From contig OZ243044.1 of the NCBI GenBank assembly GCA_965212135.1, positions 124,001 to 188,000 on the forward strand: 64,000 nt of DNA. The letters are read 5' to 3'. Position 1 is the stretch's first letter. Each line of letters starts with the position of its first letter. The translations under genes were made by a program, and so were the position numbers. Below the pieces are notes generated by a model. It made no database searches. It saw only the letters and a program-made list of their open reading frames with translations, and was not told the DNA's origin. Source of the DNA: Bin75 sp965212135. GTDB lineage: Bacteria > Nitrospirota > Nitrospiria > Nitrospirales > UBA8639. Positions 1-8,731 of this stretch are shown here, one piece after another.

Positions 1-73
1 CTTGGATCAACAAGGTTTAAGTACAGGTGCATGACGGGCAAGAGGAACCCGTGCGCCGTGACGGGGAGGAGTT
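1..73. other. Window edge, unassigned
   Basis: Frame 2 reads ten codons to a TGA at 32-34 and could be the tail of an upstream gene. Ten residues are too few to identify it. A ribosome binding site for the next gene (GGGGAGGA) lies at 63-70. Confidence 0.3.
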
Positions 74-1081
74 TTGAGTAAAACCATTCTGGTAACCGGA
101 GCCGCTGGATTTATCGGAAGCCATACGGTCCAAGCGCTTGCGGCGCGAGGAGACCGGGTCGTGGGGCTGGATAACCTGAACGATTATTATGATCCGGCAA
201 GAAAACAAGCCAACGTACAAGACGTGCGACAGGCCTTGCGTCGGAGCGGCCAATCGGAATCTTTTGTCTTTATGGAAGGGGACATTCGCAACCGGCAAAC
301 CGTTGCAAAGATTTTTTCTGCTTACGAGTTTGACGGGATTATCCACTTGGCGGCGATGGCCGGCGTTCGGTTTTCGATTGAGAGGCCCCATCTGTATTGC
401 GATGTGAATGTGACCGGAACTCTGAATATGTTGGAGGCGGCCATCGGACGGGGAGAGGGGCAAGCCGCGCGTTCCTCGTTTCCCGTCTTTGTGTTCGCTT
501 CAACTTCTTCCGTGTATGGCCGGACGCGACACATACCTTTTAAGGAAGACGATCCATGCAACCGACCCTTGGCTCCCTATGCGGCCAGTAAGAAAGCCGG
601 AGAACTGTTGGGCGCTTCGTACCATCACGTGTACGGGCTGGCGTTTACGGCGCTCCGTTTTTTTACGGTGTACGGTCCACGGGGCCGCCCGGATATGATG
701 GCCTATAAGGTGTTGGACAATATTTTTTTCGGCCGTGAAGTCCCACTGTATCATTCCGGACAAATGCGGCGGGACTGGACGTTCGTGACGGACATTGTGC
801 GGGGCGTGGTCAATGCGGTTGACCGTCCGCTTGGGTACGCAGTGGTGAATCTTGGAAGAGGCGAACCTGTGTTGCTGGCCGAGTTTGTTCAATTAATCGA
901 AGAATGTGCCGGACGCAAAGCCCGCCTGGTTCCCGCGCCGATGGCGGAGGCTGACATGGCCGATACGTATGCCGATGTTGTCAAAGCGCGAGCATTGCTG
1001 GACTATGCTCCGCAGGTTGCAGTGAGAGAAGGGATCAGGCAATTCTTGACTTGGTATAAGAAGAACGTGTTGGCCTCCTAG
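74..1081 (+). CDS. NAD-dependent sugar-nucleotide epimerase, UDP-glucuronate 4-epimerase-like
   Basis: Extended short-chain dehydrogenase of 335 residues, about the usual length for UDP-glucuronate/UDP-glucose 4-epimerases. It has the N-terminal Rossmann glycine motif (TGAAGFIGSH), the LNDYYDP stretch typical of glucuronate epimerases, the catalytic TSSVYG serine region and a YAASK Tyr-Lys pair. It probably supplies a uronic acid for surface polysaccharide in the cytoplasm. The start is TTG at 74, chosen because GGGGAGGA sits a few bases upstream and there is no ATG at the conserved N-terminus. A GDP-mannose or dTDP-sugar enzyme of the same fold cannot be excluded, but the LNDYYDP motif favours the uronate branch. 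Confidence 0.85.
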   Translation: MSKTILVTGAAGFIGSHTVQALAARGDRVVGLDNLNDYYDPARKQANVQDVRQALRRSGQSESFVFMEGDIRNRQTVAKIFSAYEFDGIIHLAAMAGVRFSIERPHLYCDVNVTGTLNMLEAAIGRGEGQAARSSFPVFVFASTSSVYGRTRHIPFKEDDPCNRPLAPYAASKKAGELLGASYHHVYGLAFTALRFFTVYGPRGRPDMMAYKVLDNIFFGREVPLYHSGQMRRDWTFVTDIVRGVVNAVDRPLGYAVVNLGRGEPVLLAEFVQLIEECAGRKARLVPAPMAEADMADTYADVVKARALLDYAPQVAVREGIRQFLTWYKKNVLAS

Positions 1082-1282
1082 GCCCTTGCCCCTTCGGTTG
1101 GAGGTTTTTCAGGGCCTGCCATCATGAATGGTTGCAACGAGCCGCCAACGCTGATGGACGATCCCAAAGAATGTCCCGCGCGGTTGTTCTTGTCTTTTGA
1201 AAATACCATACACGAGACGATGCCTTGCGTCATTGTCATTTCTTGCCACTCCGGCAGCGTGATGGTAGAGTGAATGTCCCGC

Positions 1283-1371
1283 GCTGGAGTGGTGGAACAG
1301 GCAGACACCCGGGACTTAAAATCCCGTGCTTCGAAAGAAGCGTGCCGGTTCAAATCCGGCCTCCAGCACCA
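1283..1371 (+). tRNA. tRNA-Leu (anticodon UAA)
   Basis: A seven-base acceptor stem GCTGGAG at 1283-1289 pairs with CTCCAGC at 1361-1367, followed by discriminator A and an encoded CCA (1369-1371). The five-pair anticodon stem CGGGA/TCCCG (1310-1314 with 1322-1326) encloses loop CTTAAAA, giving anticodon TAA at 1317-1319. A long variable arm and the T-loop motif GGTTCAAATCC are present, as expected for a class II leucine tRNA. Confidence 0.97.
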
Positions 1372-1580
1372 TCCGCCCAGCCCCCCAAGTGTCCGCCCCC
1401 GCCACTCCTTGCAATCCCCCCGTCGTTTGGGGTATATTCCCTCTTCTTATTTAGATCCCAACAACCGAAACCGAGGCCGCTCATCAGTCATTTCTCGCGT
1501 ATCACATACCCCCGCAAACGTCGCCGGGGATGATTGATGCGCTCGCCACTTATTCACTCACACCTGAAAAAGGCCATGCC

Positions 1581-4500
1581 ATGACATTTTTCCATTTGCC
1601 GTTTTCCGTAATCAAAAATGTGCCGAAAACGCCTCAACCCGCGCCTGCGGGCGTTTCAGTGGATAGTTTTGTGCCCCCCCCCCCCCCTCACGGATAAATT
1701 CACGCCTGACCGCTAACGGCGGCAACTCCGCCAGCCTTGCTAAAACAGCATCCGCCCTCGCCCTGTTCGCCCTTGCCCTCACCTTCATCCCCGCCCACCA
1801 CGCCTCAGCACAGGCCGGACCATCTTTCGGCGCGCAAACCATTCGAACGCTGGTTCTCACCGCCGACTCCCCTATCACACCGAGTATCCTGCCGGCAGCC
1901 ACCGGCGGCACTACCCCGTTGCGCTATGCCATCACCCCGGACCTGCCCGCTGGGCTGAGTTTTGACAGCGACACCCGCACTCTGAGCGGCACGACAACAG
2001 CAACCCAACCCAGCACACGCTACGCCTACACCGTAACCGACGCCAACAGCCAGTCGGCGATGCTGAACTTCAATCTTGCCGTCAACGAACCGAACCAACC
2101 GGTTTTCGACGGCAGCATTTTCCTCATTGATGAGACGTTCGCCGTTGACGTCCCTGTCGCCTTGACCCTGCCGGCAGCCACCGGCGGCACGCCCCCGCTG
2201 ATCTACAGTCTCGGCACACTATTGGGCACTCCGGCCATGATTCCCGGGTTGATTTTTGACGCCGACAGCCGCACCTTGAGCGGCACACCAGGGATGACGC
2301 AGCCCAGTACCCAATATGCCTACTTGGTACGTAGCAGTCGCGGCGGAGTCGATCAAATACTTGTATCTATCACCATCACGGCGGAAACCATACAGCCGGA
2401 CCGCATGCCAACCTTCGGCGCCACCATCGCCCCCCAAACCTACTTCACCAACACCGCCGTCAACGTAACCCTGCCCGCCGCCTCCGGCGGCAATGGCGCC
2501 TTGACCTACGCCATCACCGAAACCCTCCCCGGCGGCCTCACTTTCACCGCCGCCACCCGCGTCCTGAACGGCACCCCCACCACCGTGCAAAGCGTGATGA
2601 CCTACACCTACACCGCCACCGACAGCGACGACGGGCTGATCACCACCGATTCCAACCCCGACAGCGTGGAACTGCCCTTCACCATCACCATCACCCCGCC
2701 GCCGTCCGTCACCGGCGGCGGCAACACGGTCACCACCACCACCAGCGGCGCCACCGATGCCATGGGCACCCTGGCCATAACCAACCTCCCCGACGGCGTA
2801 ACCCCCAACTGGCGCACCGCCGACCGTGGCACTTACGGCACCCTGACCCTCAACGCCGCCACCGGAGCATGGACCTACGCCCTGGATAACACCCGCGCAG
2901 TCACCCAAGCCCTCGGCCCCACCGCCGCCCAAGTGGAAACCTTCACCGCCACCACCACCATCGCCGGCGTCCCCCTCACCGCCACCATCACCATCAACCT
3001 CAACGCCGGCGTCTTCCCCGATGACCCGCCGGAAGTCGTCTTCGCCGGCGGCCCGCGCATGATCGTGGACGAAGGCGCGATGGTCACCCTCGACGGCAGC
3101 GGCAGTAGCGACCCGGAAGGCCAAGCCGTAACTTTCCTGTGGACGGTGGACGCCACCAACGAAGTGCCGGTCACCCTCTCCGACACAACCGCCGCCGCCC
3201 CCACCTTCACCGCCCCGGAAGAACGCACGAGACTAACGTTCACCCTCACCGCCTCCGACGACAGCACCCCACCGAACACCGCCACCGCCACACTCACCGT
3301 CCAGGTAGGCCGCAGCCAGTTTGACAACGTGCACCGCGCCATTCTCCCCGAAGTCACCCGTGCCATGATGGACACCACCGTCAGCGCCATTGCCCGGCGG
3401 ACCGAACACGCCGCCACCGACCATGACGCCTCCGCCGGCGCCACCTTCAGCCTGGGCGGGCAGTCCACCCTGGCCGGCGCCCTCCAAGCCAACCAGGCCG
3501 CCCTGACCACCGGCGCCTTCAATGTCAAATCCCTCCTGGGCCGCTCTGCCTTTGCCCTGCCGCTCAACCAAGCCGGCGGGCCGCTGGCCGGCGTCACCCT
3601 GTGGGGCAACGGCGCCTACCGCAACCTGTCCGGCAACAGCGCCACCGTGGACTGGGACGGCGACCTGTTCGGCGCCACCGTGGGCGGGGACGCCTGGCTG
3701 ACCGACACCCTCTTGACCGGCCTGGCCGTCTCCTGGGCCGACGGCACTTTTGATTACACCGACCGCAGTGGTACCGACCCGGCCCCCGGCACCTATCAGG
3801 CCACCCTGACCAGCCTGCACCCCTACGTCAGCACCAGCCTGCTGGACGGGCAGGTGACCCTCTGGGCCACCGGTGGCTACGGCTGGGGCGAAGTTGAGAT
3901 CACCGACACCGCCGACCCCACGGCCGAAGGCACCGTCACCGCCGACACCCGGCTGGCCACCGCCGCCGTGGGCGGCGCCGGCCGCCTGCTGAACCAGCCG
4001 GGCCTGCTGACCCCCGACGGCACCACCACGGTGCGGGTCAAAGCCGAAGTCCTGACTACGGCGATCAAAGCCGAGCAACAAGGCGACCGCCTGGCCGGCC
4101 TGACCACGGACGCCCGGCGGCTGCGGCTGACCCTGGAAGGCAGCCATGCTCAACCCTTACCCCATGGCGCACACTTGACCCCCAGCGTGGGCGTGGGCCT
4201 GCGGCATGACGCCGGCGACGGCCGCACCGGCACCGGCGCGGAAGTCAGTGGCGGCCTGCGCTACGCCCATCCCGCCCTGCGGCTGACCCTGGAAAGCCGG
4301 GGCCGGGTGTTGCTCGCCCATGGCGGCGACTACGACGACTGGAGCGTGAGCGGACGGGTGACCCTGGCGCCGGGCGCCCAGGGGCAGGGCCTGGCCGTCA
4401 CGCTGGCCCCAACCTATCAAACCACCACCAGCGCCGGCGGCCTGGCGCAACTCTGGGAACACGGCACGGCCAACCGCCCGGCGCCCAGCGGCCCGACCAC

Positions 4501-4735
4501 GCCGCAGGGCCTCATGGAAGCCACCGTCGCCTACGGGCTGCCGGTAGGCGACCACCTGCTGACACCCTACGGCGGGATGACCCTGGGGGCGGCGGATGCG
4601 CGCACGTACCGGCTGGGCAGCCGGGTCAGCCTGGCCCACCGGCTGAATATGAGTCTGGAAGGCGCCCGAAAAGGCGCGACGGGCACGATCCCGGTGGATC
4701 ATGGCGTGCGGGTGCAATTGGAGTGGCACTGGTAA
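1581..4735 (+). CDS. Large autotransporter-like surface protein with Ig-like repeats, out of frame at a poly-C tract
   Basis: The open body runs from 1667 to 4735. It encodes a clear signal peptide (1742-1813, ending ASAQA), three putative Ig/He_PIG-type repeats (LPAATGG...LPAGLSF...LSGT), a VCBS-like segment, a PKD-like segment (SGSSDPEGQ) and a C-terminal beta-barrel of about 400 residues ending in Trp-His-Trp, as in outer-membrane barrels. The frame has no ATG, GTG or TTG upstream of the signal peptide; the first such codon is a TTG at 1919, already inside a repeat. An ATG at 1581 (or 1530) opens a frame that enters the C14 tract and stops at 1695. With one more C, or two fewer, it would read into the body. 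The gene is therefore likely phase-variable and OFF as written, unless the run is a sequencing error. It is far richer in G+C, especially C, than its neighbours, which suggests transfer. Probable role: adhesion or surface variation. Confidence 0.72.
1674..1687 (+). repeat. Homopolymer C14, candidate slippage tract
   Basis: Fourteen consecutive C lie between a start codon in frame 0 and the signal peptide of the surface protein in frame 2. A change to 15 or 12 C joins the two frames. Runs of this length are classic phase-variation contingency loci and are also error-prone in sequencing. Confidence 0.9.
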
Positions 4736-4779
4736 GGACAGGAGTGAAGTGTCCGGCTCCGCCGGCCCAGTTTGACGCT

Positions 4780-4806
4780 GGATTCCCGCCTGCGCGGGAA
4801 TGACGG
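4780..4806. repeat. REP/MITE-like palindrome
   Basis: ATTCCCGC at 4782-4789 pairs with GCGGGAAT at 4794-4801 around a CTGC-type loop, flanked by TGG and GACGG. This matches the widely dispersed GATTCCCGC...GCGGGAATGACGG intergenic repeat class. It sits just after the foreign-looking gene and may mark the edge of an insertion. Confidence 0.65.
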
Positions 4807-4976
4807 TCCGGGGTTTTGAGGTGTCAAGTATATAACCCCCTTATTTTGGGCTGGTACTGTGTGTGATACGAATGGCCTCAACGGGAGCTTGGGCCTGGAG
4901 CCAGGTCGGTGGTATGCGGGGAATAATCCGGTCAAAACGTTGTGTTTTTAGGTATATAAATCCCTTAAAAACTGCC

Positions 4977-5005
4977 TTGCGTCCCTGGACGGCATATGCT
5001 ATAAG
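4977..5005 (+). promoter_or_regulatory. Possible sigma-70 promoter for the cupredoxin gene
   Basis: TTGCGT (4977-4982), a 17-base spacer, then TATAAG (5000-5005). The -10 element is good and the -35 weak. It lies about 110 bases upstream of the start at 5114. Confidence 0.4.
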
Positions 5006-5113
5006 GGGTACTCGCTACGATAAAAATCTTGGAACTGCTTGAAAACAGAAGTGGCCTTGAGATTTTTGAGCGGCCCTTTTTTATTAATGTCCTTTTTAAT
5101 GGGGAGGTAGGCA

Positions 5114-5608
5114 ATGCACAAGGTGCTTCTATCCGTCCTTTTAAGTTTTATTCTGGTGTCGGCTGGTTCTTCAGTCGTGTTTGCATTGCAGTCCGGGGGT
5201 GTGGAAGTTGGGGATCTTGCGTCCGGGTCTGTTGTCGGGCAACCCTTTAAAAGTCTTGATGTTGACCTTGAATTCACCGCTTTGAAGCTTGGCGGGAAAA
5301 AAGCCTGGTATCCTGGAACCTCGATTCTGGATTTGAGAAACCAGGGAACGCGGGGTCGGAGGGGGCAGCCTATTTTAATTAAAGTCACCAATGCGCTGGA
5401 TGGCGATCATGGCTTCAGCCTTTCTGCCGATTCGGCCTTCGCCGGTCCTACTTCAATGAATATCAAAATGACATTGAAGGCTGGAGAAACCAAGTATATT
5501 GGTATCCCCATGAGCGACCTGACGTATGTCACCGCCCCTGGCAGCATGCAAGTCAAATGTCAGTTGCACAAGGCTCACCTTGGTTCGCATCTCATGATCT
5601 TGAAGTAA
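5114..5608 (+). CDS. Small secreted cupredoxin-like protein
   Basis: 164 residues with a clean N-terminal signal peptide ending near VFA, so probably periplasmic. The C-terminal half has the cupredoxin layout: a His in DHGF (residue 99) and then CQLHKAH (Cys149, His152, His155) near the C-terminus. This resembles a type 1 copper site, but the position that carries Met in the three larger cupredoxins of this window is His155 here. The likely role is one-electron transfer or copper binding; substrate and partner are unknown. The start is ATG at 5114 after GGGGAGG. It is a single-gene unit followed directly by a strong terminator. Confidence 0.65.
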   Translation: MHKVLLSVLLSFILVSAGSSVVFALQSGGVEVGDLASGSVVGQPFKSLDVDLEFTALKLGGKKAWYPGTSILDLRNQGTRGRRGQPILIKVTNALDGDHGFSLSADSAFAGPTSMNIKMTLKAGETKYIGIPMSDLTYVTAPGSMQVKCQLHKAHLGSHLMILK

Positions 5609-5645
5609 CAGGGAGAGTCCTCGGTTTTTTTGAGTGCGGACAATC

Positions 5646-5683
5646 AAAAAGCCCCGTTCCAGCAACACGGAACGGGGCTTTTT
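5646..5683. terminator. Bidirectional rho-independent terminator
   Basis: AAAAAGCCCCGTTCC (5646-5660) and GGAACGGGGCTTTTT (5669-5683) form a perfect stem with A and T tracts on either side, so it can end transcription from both the cupredoxin gene and the convergent gene at 5705-6040. Confidence 0.92.
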
Positions 5684-5704
5684 GTCGGCCTTGGTCTTCC
5701 AGGC

Positions 5705-6040
5705 TTACACGGCTTCTCCTTTCCCGCAATCAACCGTCGCGTTGAGGGGGATATTTTGGGCCGCGAACACTTCCCCATCAAGGATCAGCAGTAAAAATCG
5801 GCTTTCAACGGGGGACTCTCCTTCCTTTTGAGGGGTAAAGGTGTTGAGGTCAACGATCATTTCCCGTTGTGTTGCTTTCTGGGCGGCGTTGACGACCCAA
5901 AAGTAGTGACGGGCCTTGGGGAAAAGGTTGACGACAAAATGGTCAATGACACGTGGCATGGCCGGTGATGAGGCGGATGCCGACATTGACGGGAGAAATA
6001 AGACAAGCCCTGCAAAGAGCATGAGCGTTTTTTTCTTCAT
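5705..6040 (-). CDS. Small secreted protein of unknown function
   Basis: 111 residues starting MKKKTLMLFAGLVLF, with a typical signal peptide cleaved near SASA. The mature part is about 90 residues and has one cysteine close to the C-terminus. No domain is recognised. The start at 6040 has a strong GAGGAGG ribosome binding site. It is convergent with the cupredoxin gene at 5114 and divergent from the DUF192 gene at 6340. Confidence 0.6.
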   Translation of the reverse strand: MKKKTLMLFAGLVLFLPSMSASASSPAMPRVIDHFVVNLFPKARHYFWVVNAAQKATQREMIVDLNTFTPQKEGESPVESRFLLLILDGEVFAAQNIPLNATVDCGKGEAV

Positions 6041-6099
6041 GGTTCAGCCTCCTCATGAAAGTCAAGGTGGAGAGGGAAGGGGTGAACTGCCTGTCATTT

Positions 6100-6170
6100 G
6101 ATACTATGATACTATAAATGATGTCGGCCAGAATGGTAAATGGGGGCAACTATCCCGGGCATGTTGCCCC
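6100..6170. promoter_or_regulatory. Repeats in the divergent intergenic region
   Basis: Two exact adjacent copies of GATACTAT (6100-6107, 6108-6115) and a perfect inverted repeat GGGGCAAC (6143-6150) / GTTGCCCC (6163-6170) lie between divergent genes starting at 6040 and 6340. Position and symmetry are compatible with an operator, but no known regulator site is recognised. Confidence 0.35.
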
Positions 6171-6339
6171 GTTGTGTGAGATGAAGGGATGCCACAGGCG
6201 TCCGCAGACCATTGTGGCGTCAGACCGGTGTTTGTCCGCCCTGCGATCCCTGGCAGTACGGTTGTCCGGACCATGAGTCGTTCGTCACGCTCCATGGCTT
6301 TGCAACGGACTCAAGCAACGGGAAGGCCGTCCATCTTTC

Positions 6340-6807
6340 ATGCATAAGAAACATCGCCTCCTGTTTTTGGTTCTCATGTCGCTACTGTTAATCTCCGGGG
6401 CGATATTTTTTAATGCCCCCAAAACAATGGAAATCATCGAAGTCCGGTTTCCCGGTGCGGTCAATCTTCAGGCAGAAGTGGCTGCAACGCCGGAAAAGCT
6501 GTTGTTTGGGTTGGCCTTTCGCGAGGCTCTTGCGGAAGACCATGGCATGCTGTTTCTTTTTGAACAGTCTGATCGTCATACCATATGGACCAAACAGTAC
6601 CAGTTCAATGTTGATTTGATTTGGATTAATGAAAGTAAGCACGTTGTCCATCTCGTCGAAACCGCTACCCCCTGTTTGCAAGATCCCTGTGAGCGGTATG
6701 GGCCGCCCCCTGAACGGGCACGGTACGTGCTTGTGGCAAACAGCGGATTTGTTGACCGAGCCCGGGTTGCCGTGGGCCAGGGACTTGTCTTTGCCTTGCG
6801 GAGGTAA
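6340..6807 (+). CDS. DUF192 family protein, membrane-anchored
   Basis: 155 residues. An N-terminal hydrophobic segment (about residues 6-24) anchors or exports the protein. The rest matches DUF192: AATPEKLLFGLAFRE, DHGMLFLFEQ, a His/Trp-containing centre and ATPCLQDPCERYGPP followed by RYVLVANSGF. DUF192 proteins are small beta proteins of undetermined role found in many bacteria. It starts a probable run with the Rieske, chagasin-like and transaminase genes downstream. Confidence 0.82.
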   Translation: MHKKHRLLFLVLMSLLLISGAIFFNAPKTMEIIEVRFPGAVNLQAEVAATPEKLLFGLAFREALAEDHGMLFLFEQSDRHTIWTKQYQFNVDLIWINESKHVVHLVETATPCLQDPCERYGPPPERARYVLVANSGFVDRARVAVGQGLVFALRR

Positions 6808-6856
6808 GCGGTGAGTGGTCCCGCACGGGTTTTTGTCTGCCGGAAGGGAGGCGTTC

Positions 6857-7222
6857 TTGCCTAACGAAGCCGGCACGGCGTTGCCGATGGAACCTCAATC
6901 ATCAGACGAGTTTGTGTGCGTTGGTAAAATGGAAGACGTTCCTCACGGAACGTCAAAAGCCGTTAAGGTGAAGAACAAGACCATCGCGCTCTTTCATGTG
7001 TCGGGACAGTTTTTTGCGATCAATAATATCTGCCCGCATGAAGGCGGACCGCTCGCCAAGGGACGGCTGAAAGGGTACGTCGTCGGGTGTCCCTGGCATG
7101 ATCTCCAGTTTGACGTTCGTAACGGTTTTGGCACGGATGGAGGGGGGTATTGTGTCGCCAGCTATGATGTCCGGACCCGGGATGGAGAGATTTTTGTCAG
7201 TTCCGCGTGCCGAGCCATATAA
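6857..7222 (+). CDS. Rieske-type [2Fe-2S] ferredoxin
   Basis: A soluble Rieske protein. Motifs CPHEGGP and CPWHDLQF give the four ligands (Cys-His, Cys-His) of a Rieske cluster. There is no signal peptide or membrane helix, so it resembles the small NirD/bacterial Rieske ferredoxin type rather than a bc1 subunit. The start is uncertain: TTG at 6857 has a GGGAGG site five bases upstream and is preferred, while ATG at 6887 has no visible site. An electron-transfer role in the cytoplasm is inferred; the partner is not identifiable from the neighbours. Confidence 0.85.
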   Translation: MPNEAGTALPMEPQSSDEFVCVGKMEDVPHGTSKAVKVKNKTIALFHVSGQFFAINNICPHEGGPLAKGRLKGYVVGCPWHDLQFDVRNGFGTDGGGYCVASYDVRTRDGEIFVSSACRAI

Positions 7223-7246
7223 TGGCCAGCGTACTCTTTGTTGTGA

Positions 7247-7642
7247 ATGGATGCTGTTTCTCCACATGCAGACGACGAGTGCGGGGCTGCGTTCCTTCCG
7301 ACAGGGTTGAGCCGGCGGCCACCACGAGTGGATAATCTGATGGACGGGCAACAGGCTGATGCGAAACGTCTTGATGCCGCGGTCGGCGTGCCGTTGACCG
7401 TGAATCTTTGGGAAGATCGCACGCGAGGCGAACAGTGGGTTCCTTCGTATGATTCCCGCCATTTTGTGCTGACGGAGGATGAGTTTTTTTGCACGACCAG
7501 CAATAATGCGGTGGAATCTGGCAACCGTCAGTTTGCCTTTGAGCCGCTCCAGACCGGCACGCACCGGTTGGAATTTCACAAACGGATGGCCTGGAAATTT
7601 ACCGCCGAAGCCCGACGTGTGTTTCTGGTCCATGTTCGGTGA
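7247..7642 (+). CDS. Chagasin-like (I42 family) protein
   Basis: 131 residues. The C-terminal 85 residues have the layout of I42/chagasin cysteine-protease inhibitors: GVPLTVNLWED, a strand-rich core with GNRQFAFEPLQTGTHRLEF, then KRMAWKF and RRVFLVHV in place of the usual RPW...FxVxV ending. No signal peptide is evident from ATG 7247 or from the alternative ATG at 7340. The inhibitor role is a family inference and the canonical NPTTGY loop is not conserved, so function may differ. It sits between the Rieske gene and the transaminase in the same direction with short gaps. Confidence 0.5.
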   Translation: MDAVSPHADDECGAAFLPTGLSRRPPRVDNLMDGQQADAKRLDAAVGVPLTVNLWEDRTRGEQWVPSYDSRHFVLTEDEFFCTTSNNAVESGNRQFAFEPLQTGTHRLEFHKRMAWKFTAEARRVFLVHVR

Positions 7643-7669
7643 ACGGATTTCTCGCGTGACCTTTTTCAC

Positions 7670-8527
7670 ATGCCCGATCTCGCGTATCTGAACGGACACT
7701 TTCTTCCCCTGGAAGACGCGAAAATCTCCGTTGAAGATCGAGGATTCCAATTTGGCGACGGCGTCTATGAAGTAATTCGGGCGTATGGCGGCGTTCCCTT
7801 CCGGCTCCCCGACCACCTTGTCCGGTTGGAGCGGAGTGCCCGGGCCATTGCCCTTCAGAGCCTGCCCTCCAAACCCGAATGGGAGGAGTTGATACGGGAA
7901 GGTATCACAAGGAGTGGTTACGGCGAGTGCAAGGTGTACATTCAATTGACTCGTGGAGTGGCGCCGAGAGAACATCTCTTCCCCGGTTTGACGAATCTCA
8001 CGCTCGTGATGACGTTTCGGGAAATTGCCGGGATTGACGCGTCCTTCCATCGGCAAGGGGTTCAGGCCATTACGCTTCCGGATCTGCGGTGGGCCATGTG
8101 TTCCATTAAAAGCCTGAATTTGCTTCCGAACATACTGGCCAAACAGGCGGCGAACGATGCCGGTGCCTTTGAAGCGATTCTGGTGAAGGATGGGGTGGTC
8201 ACCGAAGGCACGTCAAGCAACGTGTGCCTGGTCGGGAAGGGGAGCATCATGACCCCGCCGTTAACCGATCATCTGTTGGCCGGCGTCACGCGGGACGTCG
8301 TGTTGAAACTGGCGAGGAAACAGGGCATCGCAGTGGACGAAAGAAATGTGTGCGAGGAAGAGTTGACGCAGGCTGATGAACTGTTTCTGGTCGGGACGAC
8401 GATTGAAGTGTTGCCCGTTTCACGGTTGAACGGAGTCCCGGTGGGAACACGAGCGCCGGGAGCCGTGACGCAAGCGGTCAGCGAAGCGTTGCGGCGCTGT
8501 ATTCTGTCCGAAACGGGACAGGCGTGA
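7670..8527 (+). CDS. dat: Class IV aminotransferase, probably D-alanine transaminase
   Basis: 285 residues, the normal length for PLP fold-type IV enzymes. Motifs: AYLNGHFLPLEDAKISVEDRG near the N-terminus and FGDGVYEVIR; the lysine in CSIKSLNLLPNI is the expected Schiff-base region; EGTSSNVCLV binds the cofactor phosphate. The ISVEDRGFQFGDGVYE pattern favours D-alanine transaminase (D-Glu/D-Ala exchange for cell wall) over branched-chain transaminase or aminodeoxychorismate lyase, which share the fold. Confidence 0.82.
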   Translation: MPDLAYLNGHFLPLEDAKISVEDRGFQFGDGVYEVIRAYGGVPFRLPDHLVRLERSARAIALQSLPSKPEWEELIREGITRSGYGECKVYIQLTRGVAPREHLFPGLTNLTLVMTFREIAGIDASFHRQGVQAITLPDLRWAMCSIKSLNLLPNILAKQAANDAGAFEAILVKDGVVTEGTSSNVCLVGKGSIMTPPLTDHLLAGVTRDVVLKLARKQGIAVDERNVCEEELTQADELFLVGTTIEVLPVSRLNGVPVGTRAPGAVTQAVSEALRRCILSETGQA

Positions 8528-8603
8528 ACGGGGGGGGGCTGTCCTAACTCATTCAGTTGGCGCATGTTTTTTATGAAACCGCGTTCCCAAAGTCCAAGGA
8601 CTC

Positions 8604-8633
8604 TTGACACTTCCCTATGGTTTTCAGTACTTT
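8604..8633 (+). promoter_or_regulatory. Possible sigma-70 promoter for the multicopper oxidase
   Basis: A perfect TTGACA at 8604-8609, then an 18-base spacer and TACTTT (8628-8633), a poor -10. It would leave a leader of about 90 bases before the ATG at 8732. Confidence 0.4.
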
Positions 8634-8731
8634 TTTCTTTCCGTCAGCGTGTGGCATTGCCAATGATTGCCCATGTTGCTTGAGCATCGTCCTTGCCTGG
8701 TCGTTGTGTTTCTTTTGAAGGAGGCCGGTCC

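Larger units (their letters stand above)
4736..5113. other. Intergenic region after the surface-protein gene
   Basis: No credible gene. It holds a REP-like palindrome (4780-4806), the return from GC-rich to ordinary composition, a possible promoter (4977-5005) and a good ribosome binding site GGGGAGG at 5101-5107 for the gene at 5114. Confidence 0.6.

Noticed and set aside
1124..1273. Plus-strand frame of 49 codons between the epimerase and tRNA-Leu
   Set aside because: Weak ribosome site, no hydrophobic or domain pattern; could be chance. Kept out for lack of support.
2219..3124. Long minus-strand frame of 301 codons, glycine-rich
   Set aside because: Antisense shadow of the GC-rich repeat region of the surface protein; low complexity and no ribosome site.
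6953..8056. Minus-strand frame of 367 codons
   Set aside because: Covers the Rieske, chagasin-like and transaminase genes in antisense; the plus-strand products have clear motifs.
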